Assembly (NCBI RefSeq): GCF_000685095.1
Contig: NZ_BAYE01000002.1
Coordinates: 62,001 to 126,000, forward strand
Direction of reading: 5' to 3'
DNA from: Paraburkholderia caledonica NBRC 102488
GTDB lineage: Bacteria; Pseudomonadota; Gammaproteobacteria; Burkholderiales; Burkholderiaceae
Length of the DNA stretch: 64,000 bases
In this document: one piece after another, positions 27,364-35,803 of the stretch
Layout: the number at the start of each line of letters is the position of its first letter
Position numbering within the stretch: the stretch's first letter is position 1
Notes under the pieces: generated by a model
Told to the model about the DNA's origin: nothing
Database searches by the model: none
What the model saw: only the letters and a program-made list of their open reading frames with translations
Program-made: the position numbers and the translations under genes

Positions 27364-29340
27364 TTGACCCATCGCACTGCAACGCCGCCCACCGTGGGTC
27401 GGCCCGACGTCATCGCGCAAGCTCACGCGCGCTCGGTCGAACTCGGGTTGCGCGCATCGGAAACGCCGGATTTTCATCCGCTGAACCGGCTTGCACTGCG
27501 CGAACTGGTGGATCGCAATCAGTCGCTTTATACGCACGCATTGCCGGTCATGGAAACGCTGCACGCGCAGATTGTCGATACGCAAAGCATGGTGCTGCTT
27601 ACCGACAGCCGCGGCGTGATCCTGCACAGTCTCGGCGACAGCGACTTCGTCGAGAAGGCGAACCGTGTCGCGCTCTGTCCGGGTGTGTCGTGGGCGGAGG
27701 CCGATCGCGGCACGAATGCTATCGGCACTGCGCTCGTCGACGCGCAGCCGACCGTCGTTCACGCAGATGAACACTTTCTGCACGCTAACCGTATTCTCAC
27801 CTGTTCTTGCGCGCCAATTGTGGATCCGTTCGGGCACACCATCGGCGCACTCGACGTCAGCGGCGACACGCGCGGCTTTCACAAACACACGCTCGCGCTC
27901 GTGCGCATGTCCGCGCAGATGATCGAGAATCATCTGTTCTCCAATCAATTCGCCGATGCGGTCCGCGTGCACTTCCACGCGCGCGCCGAATTCATCGGTA
28001 CGCTCTTCGAAGGACTTGCCGCGTTCGGCGCGGACGGTACATTCCTCTCGGCAAACAGGAGCGCGCTGTTCCAGTTCGGCCAGCCGCTCGCCGCTTTGCA
28101 GAGACAACCGTTCCACGCGCTTTTCGGCGTCCCATTCGCCCACTTGCTGCAGCAGATCGCTCGCGCGCCCGGCGAGAATACCGTGCTCACGTTGCCGAGC
28201 GGCGTGCGGGTCGTCGCGCGCGGCGAATATTCCGCGCAGCGTTATGTGACGCCGTCAATCGGCGAGACGCAAGGGTCGCGCAGCGTTGCGTCGAAAAGTG
28301 CGCGTGGTGTGCCGCATACCGCCGATCCGGCGCCGCTCGCTACGCTTGAAACGCTCGACACCGGCGACGCGAAAGTGGCCGCGATTCTGGCCCGCGTGGC
28401 CAAGGTTCGCGGCCGCGACATTCCGATCCTGATCCTCGGGAAAACAGGCACCGGCAAGGAGTGGCTCGCGCGCGCGATCCATCACGATTCACCGCGGCGC
28501 GCGGCGCCGTTCGTCGCGTTGAATTGCGCATCGCTGCCCGATACGTTGATCGAAGCGGAATTGTTCGGCTATGAGGACGGCGCGTTCACCGGCGCTAAAA
28601 AGCGGGGCAGCGTCGGCAAGATCGTGCAGGCCGACGGCGGGACGCTGTTTCTCGACGAAATCGGCGATATGCCTCTCGCCCAGCAAGTGCGGCTGATGCG
28701 CGTGCTGCAGGAACGCACGGTGCTGCCGCTCGGCGGTACTCGCGCGATTCCGGTGGACCTGCGGATCGTGTGCGCGACGCACCGCAATCTGCGCGCAATG
28801 ATCGCCGAAGGCACCTTCCGCGAAGATCTGTACTACCGGATCAATGGACTCGTAGTGACCTTGCCCGCACTGGGCGAGCGCACGGATCTCGCCGCGCTGG
28901 TCGAGCGGATGCTCGAACTCCAGCCCGAGGCCGACGGCTTGCCGCGCCGCGTTTCTGCGGCGGTTCTCGAGCGCTTCATGCAATGCCGCTGGCCCGGCAA
29001 TCTGCGGCAACTGGCAAATGTACTGCGCACCGCAAGCATCATGGCAGAGGGCACGGATAAGATCGAGCTCGACGATCTACCCGAAGACTTTCTGCACGAT
29101 TGCGACGATGCGGCGGCCGACGACAACGCGCCGTCAACTGTCGAGGCCGTCGATGATGGGACAGGCGATGCAGGTAGCGGGCATACGCCTCAGCCTTCGC
29201 GAATGGACGACTGGCAAGCCGCGCTGATCGCGCAGACGTTGGCGCGCCTCGACGGCAACGTGTCGGCCGCGGCACGAGAACTGGGGCTCGCGCGCAATAC
29301 GGTGTACCGGTATTTGCGGCGCGGTGGGGCGGCTCATTAG
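27364..29340 (+). CDS. Sigma-54-dependent activator, AcoR-like (GAF, AAA+, Fis)
   Basis: A 658-aa enhancer-binding protein. A GAF domain occupies about 70-200 (MVLLTDSRGVILHSLGD and ADRGTNAIGTAL, as in AcoR). The AAA+ domain has Walker A ILGKTGTGKEWLAR (Lys where most relatives have Glu after the first Gly), the sigma-54 contact loop as GAFTGAKK and Walker B GGTLFLDEIGDMP. The C-terminal Fis helix-turn-helix is NVSAAARELGLARNTVYRYL. The TTG start at 27364 is chosen because GGAG lies 7 bp upstream; no ATG is in frame there. It senses a small molecule through GAF. Its target promoter was not found in the window. Confidence 0.88.
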   Translation: MTHRTATPPTVGRPDVIAQAHARSVELGLRASETPDFHPLNRLALRELVDRNQSLYTHALPVMETLHAQIVDTQSMVLLTDSRGVILHSLGDSDFVEKANRVALCPGVSWAEADRGTNAIGTALVDAQPTVVHADEHFLHANRILTCSCAPIVDPFGHTIGALDVSGDTRGFHKHTLALVRMSAQMIENHLFSNQFADAVRVHFHARAEFIGTLFEGLAAFGADGTFLSANRSALFQFGQPLAALQRQPFHALFGVPFAHLLQQIARAPGENTVLTLPSGVRVVARGEYSAQRYVTPSIGETQGSRSVASKSARGVPHTADPAPLATLETLDTGDAKVAAILARVAKVRGRDIPILILGKTGTGKEWLARAIHHDSPRRAAPFVALNCASLPDTLIEAELFGYEDGAFTGAKKRGSVGKIVQADGGTLFLDEIGDMPLAQQVRLMRVLQERTVLPLGGTRAIPVDLRIVCATHRNLRAMIAEGTFREDLYYRINGLVVTLPALGERTDLAALVERMLELQPEADGLPRRVSAAVLERFMQCRWPGNLRQLANVLRTASIMAEGTDKIELDDLPEDFLHDCDDAAADDNAPSTVEAVDDGTGDAGSGHTPQPSRMDDWQAALIAQTLARLDGNVSAAARELGLARNTVYRYLRRGGAAH

Positions 29341-29557
29341 GTGTTGTTGCTGCGGTGTTGTTGGTAAGTGCTTTCGCTGCGACTGTGTCACCTCGTGCCA
29401 CCAGCCGCGTGCTGCTAGCCGAGTGCTCGCCTCATTCACCACCGCACTGCGGTCGGCAACCGCGTGGCGGCCGGTTCACGGCGCCGCCCGCCTATTGGCC
29501 CCGCGCATTATCCATCCGCCGTGTAAAGTGTGACGCGTCCAGCCCCACATTCTCACG

Positions 29558-29869
29558 ATGTCCGATCACAACCGCCCGCCTCTCGTTCGCGTGGAGCCGC
29601 TCGGCTGCAGCTTCGAAGCACCCGATACGCTGACGATTCTCGAAGCCGCCGGCTTTGCGAACCTGCGTCTGCCCCGCTCGTGCCGCAACGGTACTTGCCG
29701 CACATGTCTGTGCAAAATGACGGCCGGACGCGTGCGCTATACGATTGAATGGCCTGGACTGAGCCGTGACGAAAAACAGGAAGGCTACATCTTGCCGTGC
29801 GTTGCGATCGCCGAAACTGACGTAGTGATTGAAGCGCCGGAAGCGATAGAAGCCCCGCCATCACGCTAA
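29558..29869 (+). CDS. 2Fe-2S ferredoxin (plant type)
   Basis: A 103-aa ferredoxin with the cluster ligands Cys42, Cys47 and Cys50 (SCRNGTCRTC) and Cys81 (ILPCVA), the C-x4-C-x2-C...C pattern of plant-type 2Fe-2S ferredoxins. It carries electrons to an oxygenase or reductase not encoded nearby. It follows the AcoR-like gene after about 217 bp without a recognisable sigma-54 promoter. Confidence 0.88.
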   Translation: MSDHNRPPLVRVEPLGCSFEAPDTLTILEAAGFANLRLPRSCRNGTCRTCLCKMTAGRVRYTIEWPGLSRDEKQEGYILPCVAIAETDVVIEAPEAIEAPPSR

Positions 29870-29918
29870 ACAGTGCGGCGAGAGGTCGCCGATGCGGGTG
29901 CGTCCGGTGTGCGCGCGT

Positions 29919-30122
29919 TCACTCTATCGCAGCAAAGCGCGGCACCTTCGCGCCCTCATGCTCCACATGCTCGAAGAACACCGATGCCGGGCGCGTCCAG
30001 ATCGTGCCGTTGGCCGCCCTGTAGACGATCATCGTGACAGCCGGATCCGACTCCAGCGTCGCCTCGCATATCAACTCGTAAATACCGCCTTTGTAATGCC
30101 GGTAACGTGTGGTCTGCACCAT
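29919..30122 (-). CDS. DUF1653 family protein
   Basis: A 67-aa protein that is almost entirely the DUF1653 domain: RYRHYKGGIYELICEATLES, TMIVYRAANGTIWTRPASVF and FFEHVE. The domain is a small beta-rich fold of unknown function, often near metabolic genes. It ends a short minus-strand pair with the DauR-like regulator upstream (29 bp gap). Confidence 0.85.
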   Translation of the reverse strand: MVQTTRYRHYKGGIYELICEATLESDPAVTMIVYRAANGTIWTRPASVFFEHVEHEGAKVPRFAAIE

Positions 30123-30151
30123 TGAATAGTCCTTGTGAGGAAGCGGCAGAT

Positions 30152-30796
30152 TCAGCCGCCCTCTTTCATCTGCTTCAGAATTTTATAGACGGTCGCGCGC
30201 CCCATCGTCAACACGGCGGCTACGTAATTCGCCGAACTGCGTCCGCGAAACGCGCCCTGCGCATGCAGCGCCTCGACGATTTCACGTTTATGCTCGCGCG
30301 TGAGCGCGTTGATGCCGATTTGCCGCTCGCGCAGCCACGTGTGCAGGTAAGTATTGATCCGGTCCTGCCAGTCGTCGCGAAAGAGGTCCTCGGCAGGAGC
30401 ATCGGTCAGATTGCCACCGCGGATAAAGAGATCGAGCGTGGAGCGCACGTCCTCGAACACCGCAATATTGAAGTTGATGCACAGCATGCCGGCAGGCTTG
30501 CCGTTGTCGTCGAACAGAATGTTGCTCACGCAACGCATGCGCCGGCCGTCCCAATTGAGCTTCTCGTAAGGGCCGATGGTGCGGCCGCGCGCCGCATAGT
30601 GCACTTCGTCCAGCACCGAGGGGCCGCCTACTTCCAGCTTCGACAGATTGTTCACGAGGTAGGCGATGGTCTGATCCCGCAAGTCGTGAATCACAACCTC
30701 CGCGCACGGGTAGAAAAGCGCCGCGATGCCGTCGGCGATGGGAGCGTAACGCTCGAGCAGCAGGTCTTTCACAGGAGACACGGTTGTCTGGCGCAT
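30152..30796 (-). CDS. DauR/YheO-like PAS and helix-turn-helix transcriptional regulator
   Basis: A 214-aa protein with an N-terminal YheO-like PAS domain (LLERYAPIADGIAALFYPCA, EVVIHDLRD, GMLCINFNI) and a C-terminal HTH_22 domain (ALHAQGAFRGRSSANYVAAV, MGRATVYKILKQM). This is the architecture of DauR, the D-arginine utilisation repressor. The start at 30796 gives the usual length; longer upstream frames lack homology. No arginine dehydrogenase is adjacent, so the target is unknown. Confidence 0.85.
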   Translation of the reverse strand: MRQTTVSPVKDLLLERYAPIADGIAALFYPCAEVVIHDLRDQTIAYLVNNLSKLEVGGPSVLDEVHYAARGRTIGPYEKLNWDGRRMRCVSNILFDDNGKPAGMLCINFNIAVFEDVRSTLDLFIRGGNLTDAPAEDLFRDDWQDRINTYLHTWLRERQIGINALTREHKREIVEALHAQGAFRGRSSANYVAAVLTMGRATVYKILKQMKEGG

Positions 30797-30991
30797 TGAA
30801 AATGGCAGCGGTCGAGGGCGCTGTGTTGAAGGCGAATGATCGAAAATCGGGCAGTTCCAGCGATGTGCGGCCCGCCCGGCAACTCGCCATTGTAGCCACC
30901 CGCATGGCCGGCGGAGCGCGGCGAATTTTGTCCTCGTGGCAAGCGCTATTTTTTCGTGCGATAAAAGGCGATCTACTTCACGGAGCAGCAG

Positions 30992-31210
30992 ATGGCAACG
31001 CTCGAAGCATTTCGCGCCGTGCTCGACGACAAGAGAACGCCGGAAATCATTCGCAACCACATCATCGATTCGCTGCAATACGCGCTGCGCAATCACGGAC
31101 AGATTTTTACGTCGAAGGAAGTCGAATGGCTCGCCGCGTGGGACGACGCGCGCATTCCGCTCGCGGCGTCCCGCGAATTACAGAAACGCATTGCCGAAAC
31201 CTCCGGCTAA
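30992..31210 (+). CDS. Hypothetical protein (72 aa)
   Basis: A small hydrophilic, helix-rich protein (EIIRNHIIDSLQYALRNHGQ, KEVEWLAAWDDARIPLAAS). It starts at an ATG with GGAG 8 bp upstream. No signal peptide, membrane segment or known domain was recognised. Codon use is like its neighbours, which supports a real gene. It is divergent from the DauR-like regulator. Confidence 0.65.
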   Translation: MATLEAFRAVLDDKRTPEIIRNHIIDSLQYALRNHGQIFTSKEVEWLAAWDDARIPLAASRELQKRIAETSG

Positions 31211-31725
31211 CTGGCTTTCCGGTCTTTCCCGGCCTTTTCCGCTCTTTCGAGCTTTCTGACGTCCCGCCGGATGCCCGCCGACCGGGCGGTCGGTTCGTGC
31301 GGGGAACTTTTTGCTATCCAATTAGCCCTATTTAGTGCATCATATTGGAATAGTCGTATTCCGCATTTGCAGCACTGGCAGTCTCAACCCGGCATTTTTC
31401 GCGGCATCTCCGCAACATCCCCGACTGTTCGGCCGCCGCCCGCCGGCGATCCCGTCACTCCGGCAATGCGCCGCCTGCATTAGCCGTCGCGAGTTGTGCA
31501 GCTGTGTTGTTCAACGGGTTTCCGCTTCCCGCCCGCTGTCCGCGCGACATCAGCGTGTTTTTTCTCCATCGAATCCGCGACTTTGCGCGGCGCGCTCAAG
31601 CCCTTCCCATTGGGCCTGTGCCAACCTTTTTCCATGGCGGCGCGCCTCAAGGTGCTGCGCTGCCCGGCCAGTGGTGCCGCGCGTAACACGCGTGACACAC
31701 CGGCCACGTAATACAGGATACTTAT
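31211..31725. other. Long intergenic region with a dyad and a T-run hairpin
   Basis: About 515 bp without a convincing gene. It holds a perfect dyad GGAATA-GTCG-TATTCC at 31347-31362 in a locally AT-rich context, and a weak hairpin with CGCTG...CAGCG arms around 31535-31555 followed by TTTTTT on the + strand, which could be a terminator. Several short frames are open but none has a ribosome site or family resemblance. Confidence 0.4.
31347..31362. promoter_or_regulatory. Perfect dyad GGAATA-N4-TATTCC, candidate protein-binding site
   Basis: Six-base arms with a 4-bp centre inside an AT-rich island of a GC-rich region. It stands about 365 bp before the next gene on the + strand and 137 bp after the hypothetical gene. 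No partner regulator is indicated by the neighbours. Confidence 0.3.
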
Positions 31726-32013
31726 ATGCTTATGAACTCAGCAGTCAAGACGTACAAGGGTTATGAGATTCACCCGCTCGTCTATCCGCGCCGTCCGACA
31801 GACGGTCAGACGAGCCGCAACCCGGACGCAGGCTACGACGCGTCGGTGCGCATCTGCCGTGTCGGCGCCAATGCGGCGGCCGAGGGCCGGGTGTTCCGCC
31901 TGCAGTATCTGTTTCCGTTCGACGGCACGGGCAAGGCGCGCATTGCGTGCATGGCTCACGCCGAACAACTGATCGACGGCCGCGTGGATGGCCAGTCGGT
32001 CGCCGATCTTTGA
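31726..32013 (+). CDS. Small conserved-looking protein with YKGYEI N-terminal motif (95 aa)
   Basis: The N-terminus VKTYKGYEIHPLVYPRR resembles the start of the 71-aa protein at 52918 (IRYKGYEVAPAVQRLP), so the two may share a small beta-rich fold. The middle reads YDASVRICRVGANAAAEG, and the C-terminus RIACMAHAEQLIDGRVDG resembles DUF-type proteins that end in a helix. The ATG at 31726 has AGGA upstream; 31732 is an alternative. No function is known to me. Confidence 0.7.
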   Translation: MLMNSAVKTYKGYEIHPLVYPRRPTDGQTSRNPDAGYDASVRICRVGANAAAEGRVFRLQYLFPFDGTGKARIACMAHAEQLIDGRVDGQSVADL

Positions 32014-32176
32014 GCGGCACGAGCCGCGGCAACACGCGCGGCACTAGTATCGGCGCATAAATCGGCGCATAAGCCGGTGCCGCAGGCAGCGGGCCTGAAC
32101 CCGCTGGCAACCGTATCAGATGCAGCGCCGCCACAAGGCGTCGCGCAACCCATATCCCATCGACCAGGAGTTATGC

Positions 32177-32452
32177 ATGGCGAAAGAAGAACTGCTTGAA
32201 CTTGACGGTATCGTCGACGAAGTACTTCCGGACAGTCGTTACCGCGTGACGCTCGACAACGGCGTCGTAGTTGGCGCTTACGCGTCCGGACGCATGCGCA
32301 AGAACCATATTCGTATTCTCGCGGGCGACCGCGTGACGCTGGAACTGTCGGTCTACGACCTGACCAAAGGACGGATCAACTTCCGTCACAAAGACGAGCG
32401 CGCAGGCGGTGGCGGCGCTGCCCGTAGCAACTCGCAATTCCGTCGCCGTTAA
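32177..32452 (+). CDS. infA: Translation initiation factor IF-1, long paralog
   Basis: A 91-aa S1/OB-fold protein: [20 protein letters not shown], then [20 protein letters not shown] and [16 protein letters not shown]. This is IF-1, which binds the ribosomal A site during initiation. It is about 20 residues longer than the usual 72-aa form, with a Gly/Arg-rich tail ([15 protein letters not shown]). Burkholderiaceae commonly carry such a second infA besides the one in the ribosomal protein operon. GGAG lies 8 bp before the ATG. Confidence 0.92.
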   Translation: MAKEELLELDGIVDEVLPDSRYRVTLDNGVVVGAYASGRMRKNHIRILAGDRVTLELSVYDLTKGRINFRHKDERAGGGGAARSNSQFRRR

Positions 32453-32781
32453 GGCGAACGGCACGCGGCCCCATTCGGGCTAGCTGGCGTGCCACTGCAG
32501 CAACGTTGTTCGCGAAGCCTTTCGCGCGCCTTCTCCGGTTCGGCTCCAGTCAAATCTGAGCGGCGCGCAGCGGCGGCGCTTTATCTCAGCAGTTCGTCGC
32601 GACGATCGTTGCGATGTCAATCGCGCTTCATGCGCTCTCGCCGTTCGGCTGTACTCACATGATCGCTCTTTCTCGCGCCGCTTCGGTGCATGGGTCGTGC
32701 ACGCCCTTTCATGGTGCATGACTTCAGTCATCAAGCTTGCGTTGAGTCCCCGAGTGCCCGCAGACAAAGGCTTAGCGGTTA
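32453..32781. other. Intergenic region upstream of the nasT promoter
   Basis: No gene is seen here. Three GTGCA/TGCAC half-sites (32686-32690, 32698-32702, 32714-32718) and the dyad ATGACT-TC-AGTCAT (32718-32731) lie 50-100 bp upstream of the sigma-54 promoter, where an enhancer-binding protein would act. Their spacing differs from the usual NtrC site. Confidence 0.4.
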
Positions 32782-32798
32782 TTGGCATAGACTTTGCT
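32782..32798 (+). promoter_or_regulatory. Sigma-54 (-24/-12) promoter of nasT
   Basis: TTGGCATAGACTTTGCT matches the consensus TTGGCAC-N5-TTGC, with the invariant GG (32784-32785) and GC (32796-32797) separated by exactly 10 bp. Transcription would start near 32809, 24 bp before nasT. Nitrogen control through RpoN and NtrC is the expected regulation for nitrate-assimilation regulators. Confidence 0.75.
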
Positions 32799-32832
32799 TC
32801 AACAATGGTCAGTCGTCGATTGCCACTACTCC

Positions 32833-33408
32833 ATGCTGCGTGTTCTCCTCGTCACCGATACCGACAAGCCAATAGGCGACCTGCGTGACGCGCTCGCCCG
32901 CCTCGGCTACGAGATGCTCGCCAGCACCGCGACGCCGCACGCGTTGCATAGTGTGGTTCAGAGCGAGCGGCCGGACGTCATCATCATCGATACCGACTCG
33001 CCTTCGCGCGATACGCTCGAACAGCTCGCGGTGATGAACGCGACCGCGCCGCGCCCGGTCCTGATGTTCAGTCACGACGCCAACCAGCAGTTGATCCGCG
33101 ACGCCGTCGGCGCGGGCGTGACCGCCTATCTCGTCGAAGGGCTCGAAACCGAAAGGCTTGCGCCGATTCTCGAAGTCGCGCTTGCGCGGTTCGCGCAGGA
33201 ATCGCAGCTGCGCGAACGCCTTGCGCAAGTCGAGAACGAACTTGCGGAGCGCAAGCTGATCGACCGCGCCAAACGCCTGCTGATGGATCAGCAGAAAATC
33301 ACCGAGCACGCCGCCTACGCCACGCTGCGCAAACGCGCGATGAATCAGGGCGTCAAGCTCGCCGAGGTCGCGCGCGCGGTCGTCGCGTCGGCTGAATCGC
33401 TCAAGTGA
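32833..33408 (+). CDS. nasT: NasT-type response regulator with ANTAR RNA-binding domain
   Basis: A 191-aa protein with a receiver-like domain (LRVLLVTDTDKPIGDLRDAL; acidic residues DVIIIDTDSP at the phosphorylation position) and a C-terminal ANTAR domain (ERKLIDRAKRLLMDQQKITE, HAAYATLRKRAMNQG). NasT binds leader RNA hairpins and prevents termination upstream of nitrate/nitrite assimilation genes. It is kept inactive by NasS without nitrate. No strong ribosome site precedes the ATG. nasS follows after 9 bp, which supports the assignment. Confidence 0.92.
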   Translation: MLRVLLVTDTDKPIGDLRDALARLGYEMLASTATPHALHSVVQSERPDVIIIDTDSPSRDTLEQLAVMNATAPRPVLMFSHDANQQLIRDAVGAGVTAYLVEGLETERLAPILEVALARFAQESQLRERLAQVENELAERKLIDRAKRLLMDQQKITEHAAYATLRKRAMNQGVKLAEVARAVVASAESLK

Positions 33409-33417
33409 AGCACGTCC

Positions 33418-34566
33418 ATGAACACTCCCAGTCACCTCGCATCGTCAGCATTAGCGCCGTTGGAGAAGACCCACTTGCGGCTTGGCTTCGTGGCGCTCGC
33501 CGATGCCGCGCCGCTCGTCGCCGCGAAGCTGCTTGAATTCGGTCACGCGCACGGTCTCACGCTCGAACTGTCGCGCCAGCCTTCGTGGGCTGCCGTGCGC
33601 GACAAGCTGCTATCCGGCGATCTCGACGCGGCGCACACGCTTTATGGCCTCGTCTACGGGGTGCAACTCGGGCTGGGCGGTCCGCAAACCAACATGGCTG
33701 TGTTGATGGTACTCAACCGCAACGGCCAGGCGGTCACACTGTCGAGCCGTCTCGCGGATGCACTCGCCGAACATGGCAACTTGCCCAAGGCGCTCGCTAC
33801 ACTCGGGCGCAAGCCGGTATTCGCGCAGACGTTTCCGACCGGTACGCACGCGATGTGGCTGTACTACTGGCTCGCTGCGCAAGGTGTGCACCCGTTGCGC
33901 GACATCGAAAGCGTGGTGATTCCGCCGCCGCAAATGGTCGCAGCGCTCGCGGAAGACAAGCTCGACGGCCTGTGTGTCGGCGAGCCGTGGAACGCGATGG
34001 CCGAAGCGGAAGGCGTCGGCAGAACGGTCGCGTATACGAGCGAGGTGTGGCCCGACCACCCAGAGAAAGTGCTCGCGTGCCGGCGCGATTTTGTGAGCGC
34101 GTATCCGAATACGGCGCGCGCGCTCGTACAGACGATGCTCGAAGCGTGCCGCTGGCTCGACGGCCCCGGTCATCGCACTGAAATCGCGCGCTGGCTTGCC
34201 CGGCCGGACTATATCGGCATCGACGAGGCCCTGATCGCCGCGCGCTTCGGCGACAGGATTCCGGCCTCCGTGCCGCGCGGTTTGCCGATGCGCTTCTTCG
34301 ACAACGGAGAGGTGAACTACCCACACGCATTCGAAGGCGCGTGGTTCCTGACGCAGTTCGAGCGCTGGGGCATGATCGACGCACGCAGCGATTACACGCA
34401 GATCGCAGAGAGCATCAACCAGACGCAGCTTTATCGCGAAGCCGCCGCGAAGGTGAAGGTGGCGGTGCCCGCGCAAGAGAACGCGCGAACGTTCATGGAC
34501 GGCAAGGTGTGGGACAGCGCGACGCCGTCCGCTGGTTTTGCTCGTGCATTCGAGGTTCGACGATAA
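33418..34566 (+). CDS. nasS: NasS-type cytoplasmic nitrate sensor (NrtA/CmpA-like)
   Basis: A 382-aa protein of the nitrate-binding NrtA/CmpA fold (LRLGFVALADAAPLVAAKLL, GDLDAAHTLYGLVYGVQLGL, FPTGTHAMWLYYWLAAQGVH, VGEPWNAMAEAEGVG). It has no signal peptide, which distinguishes NasS from the periplasmic transport protein. NasS binds nitrate in the cytoplasm and releases NasT. The gene lies 9 bp after nasT. No nitrate transporter or reductase genes follow in the window: the next genes are the rhamnose operon on the other strand. Confidence 0.92.
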   Translation: MNTPSHLASSALAPLEKTHLRLGFVALADAAPLVAAKLLEFGHAHGLTLELSRQPSWAAVRDKLLSGDLDAAHTLYGLVYGVQLGLGGPQTNMAVLMVLNRNGQAVTLSSRLADALAEHGNLPKALATLGRKPVFAQTFPTGTHAMWLYYWLAAQGVHPLRDIESVVIPPPQMVAALAEDKLDGLCVGEPWNAMAEAEGVGRTVAYTSEVWPDHPEKVLACRRDFVSAYPNTARALVQTMLEACRWLDGPGHRTEIARWLARPDYIGIDEALIAARFGDRIPASVPRGLPMRFFDNGEVNYPHAFEGAWFLTQFERWGMIDARSDYTQIAESINQTQLYREAAAKVKVAVPAQENARTFMDGKVWDSATPSAGFARAFEVRR

Positions 34567-34740
34567 GCTTGCATGTGCCGGGCTCGGACTTCGCTCCGGG
34601 GCAAGGTGAAGGCGATAGACGCGGATGCTCAGGTCGGAGTCATCAAACAATGCGCGAGGCGCACCAGCGGTGTATCGCACCGCGCCCTGCGCACCTCGCC
34701 CTTCGCCCGAACGCCGCGCCCCAGGAGCGCAGCCCCGCGC

Positions 34741-35748
34741 TCAGAAATTAAACTTGTCGATATTGCTCGCATCGAACGTTGTCGGCGGTCCGAGAATGAT
34801 CTCGCCTTGCGGACCGATGGTGCGCTTGCCGAGCTTACCTGCATCGAACGATTCGCCCTCCTTACCGTTGATCGTTCCCGACGCGAGCGCTGCCGCCGCG
34901 TAGCCGGCGAGATAGCCTAACTCGTTCGGATCCCACAACTGGAATGCCTTGACCGTGCCGTTTTTCACGAACGCGCGCATCTGATTCGGCGTACCGAGAC
35001 CCGTTACCGCGACCTTGCCCTTGCTCGACGACGACGAGATGTAACGCGCCGCCGCCGCAATGCCGACCGTGGTGGGCGCGACAATAGCCTTCAGGTTCGG
35101 ATATGCCTGCAGCAAACCCTGCGTTTCGACAAACGACTTCTGATCGTCGTCGTTGCCGTAAGCGATCTTTACCAGTTTGATCTTCGAGTACTCAGGCTTT
35201 TTCAACTCCTCCTGCATCCACTTGATCCACGTGTTCTGATTAGTCGCGTTCGGCGTCGCGGACAGCACCGCGAATTCGCCCTCGCCGCCCATCAGTTTCG
35301 ACACGAGTTGAATCTGACCACGGCCGATGCCTTCCGCGTTCGCCTGATTCACGAACAGTTGACGACCCTCGGGTGCCGTGTCCGAATCGAAGGTGACGAC
35401 CTTGATGCCTTGCGACATCGCCTTCTTCAGATACGGCACGACCGCGTTGGCGTCGTTGGCGGCAATCACGATTGCATCCTGACGCTGGGTGATCAGCGTG
35501 TTGATGTACTGCACCTGCGACGACGCCCCGGCATCCGACGGCCCCACCACCTTGCCCACGCCTCCGAATTCCTTGATTGCGGCGAGGCCGCCGTCGTCGG
35601 CAATCACTTCGTATGGGTTGTTGATCTGCTTCGGCACGAATGCGATCTTCAGGCCGTTTTTCAGGCCCGCAGCGGGCGCCGCGCAACTGATCGCGAGCAA
35701 CGCAACGCAGAGCGCCGCCGCGCCGGTGTGACGTAGTGGTTTGAACAT
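34741..35748 (-). CDS. rhaS: L-rhamnose ABC transporter substrate-binding protein
   Basis: A 335-aa periplasmic protein with signal peptide (FKPLRHTGAAALCVALLAIS, ending near APAAG). The mature sequence KIAFVPKQINNPYEVIADDG, VTFDSDTAPEGRQLFVNQAN and VTGLGTPNQMRAFVKNGTVK matches RhaS-type rhamnose binding proteins. The start at 35748 has AGGAGAC. It is the last gene of the transporter operon (rhaT-rhaP-rhaQ-rhaS order). The symbol here means the transporter protein, not the AraC activator of E. coli. Confidence 0.88.
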   Translation of the reverse strand: MFKPLRHTGAAALCVALLAISCAAPAAGLKNGLKIAFVPKQINNPYEVIADDGGLAAIKEFGGVGKVVGPSDAGASSQVQYINTLITQRQDAIVIAANDANAVVPYLKKAMSQGIKVVTFDSDTAPEGRQLFVNQANAEGIGRGQIQLVSKLMGGEGEFAVLSATPNATNQNTWIKWMQEELKKPEYSKIKLVKIAYGNDDDQKSFVETQGLLQAYPNLKAIVAPTTVGIAAAARYISSSSSKGKVAVTGLGTPNQMRAFVKNGTVKAFQLWDPNELGYLAGYAAAALASGTINGKEGESFDAGKLGKRTIGPQGEIILGPPTTFDASNIDKFNF

Positions 35749-35803
35749 GAAGTGTCTCCTGCCGTGTAGTTGGACGTTGTACTGTCCGGGTTTGATGATG
35801 ACG

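Noticed and set aside
29341..29557. Sigma-54 promoter for the ferredoxin
   Set aside because: No GG-N10-GC element with the flanking consensus was found.
32686..32718. Canonical NtrC sites upstream of nasT
   Set aside because: Half-sites GTGCA/TGCAC exist, but the inward pair has 11-bp spacing instead of 7; kept only as a possible enhancer region.
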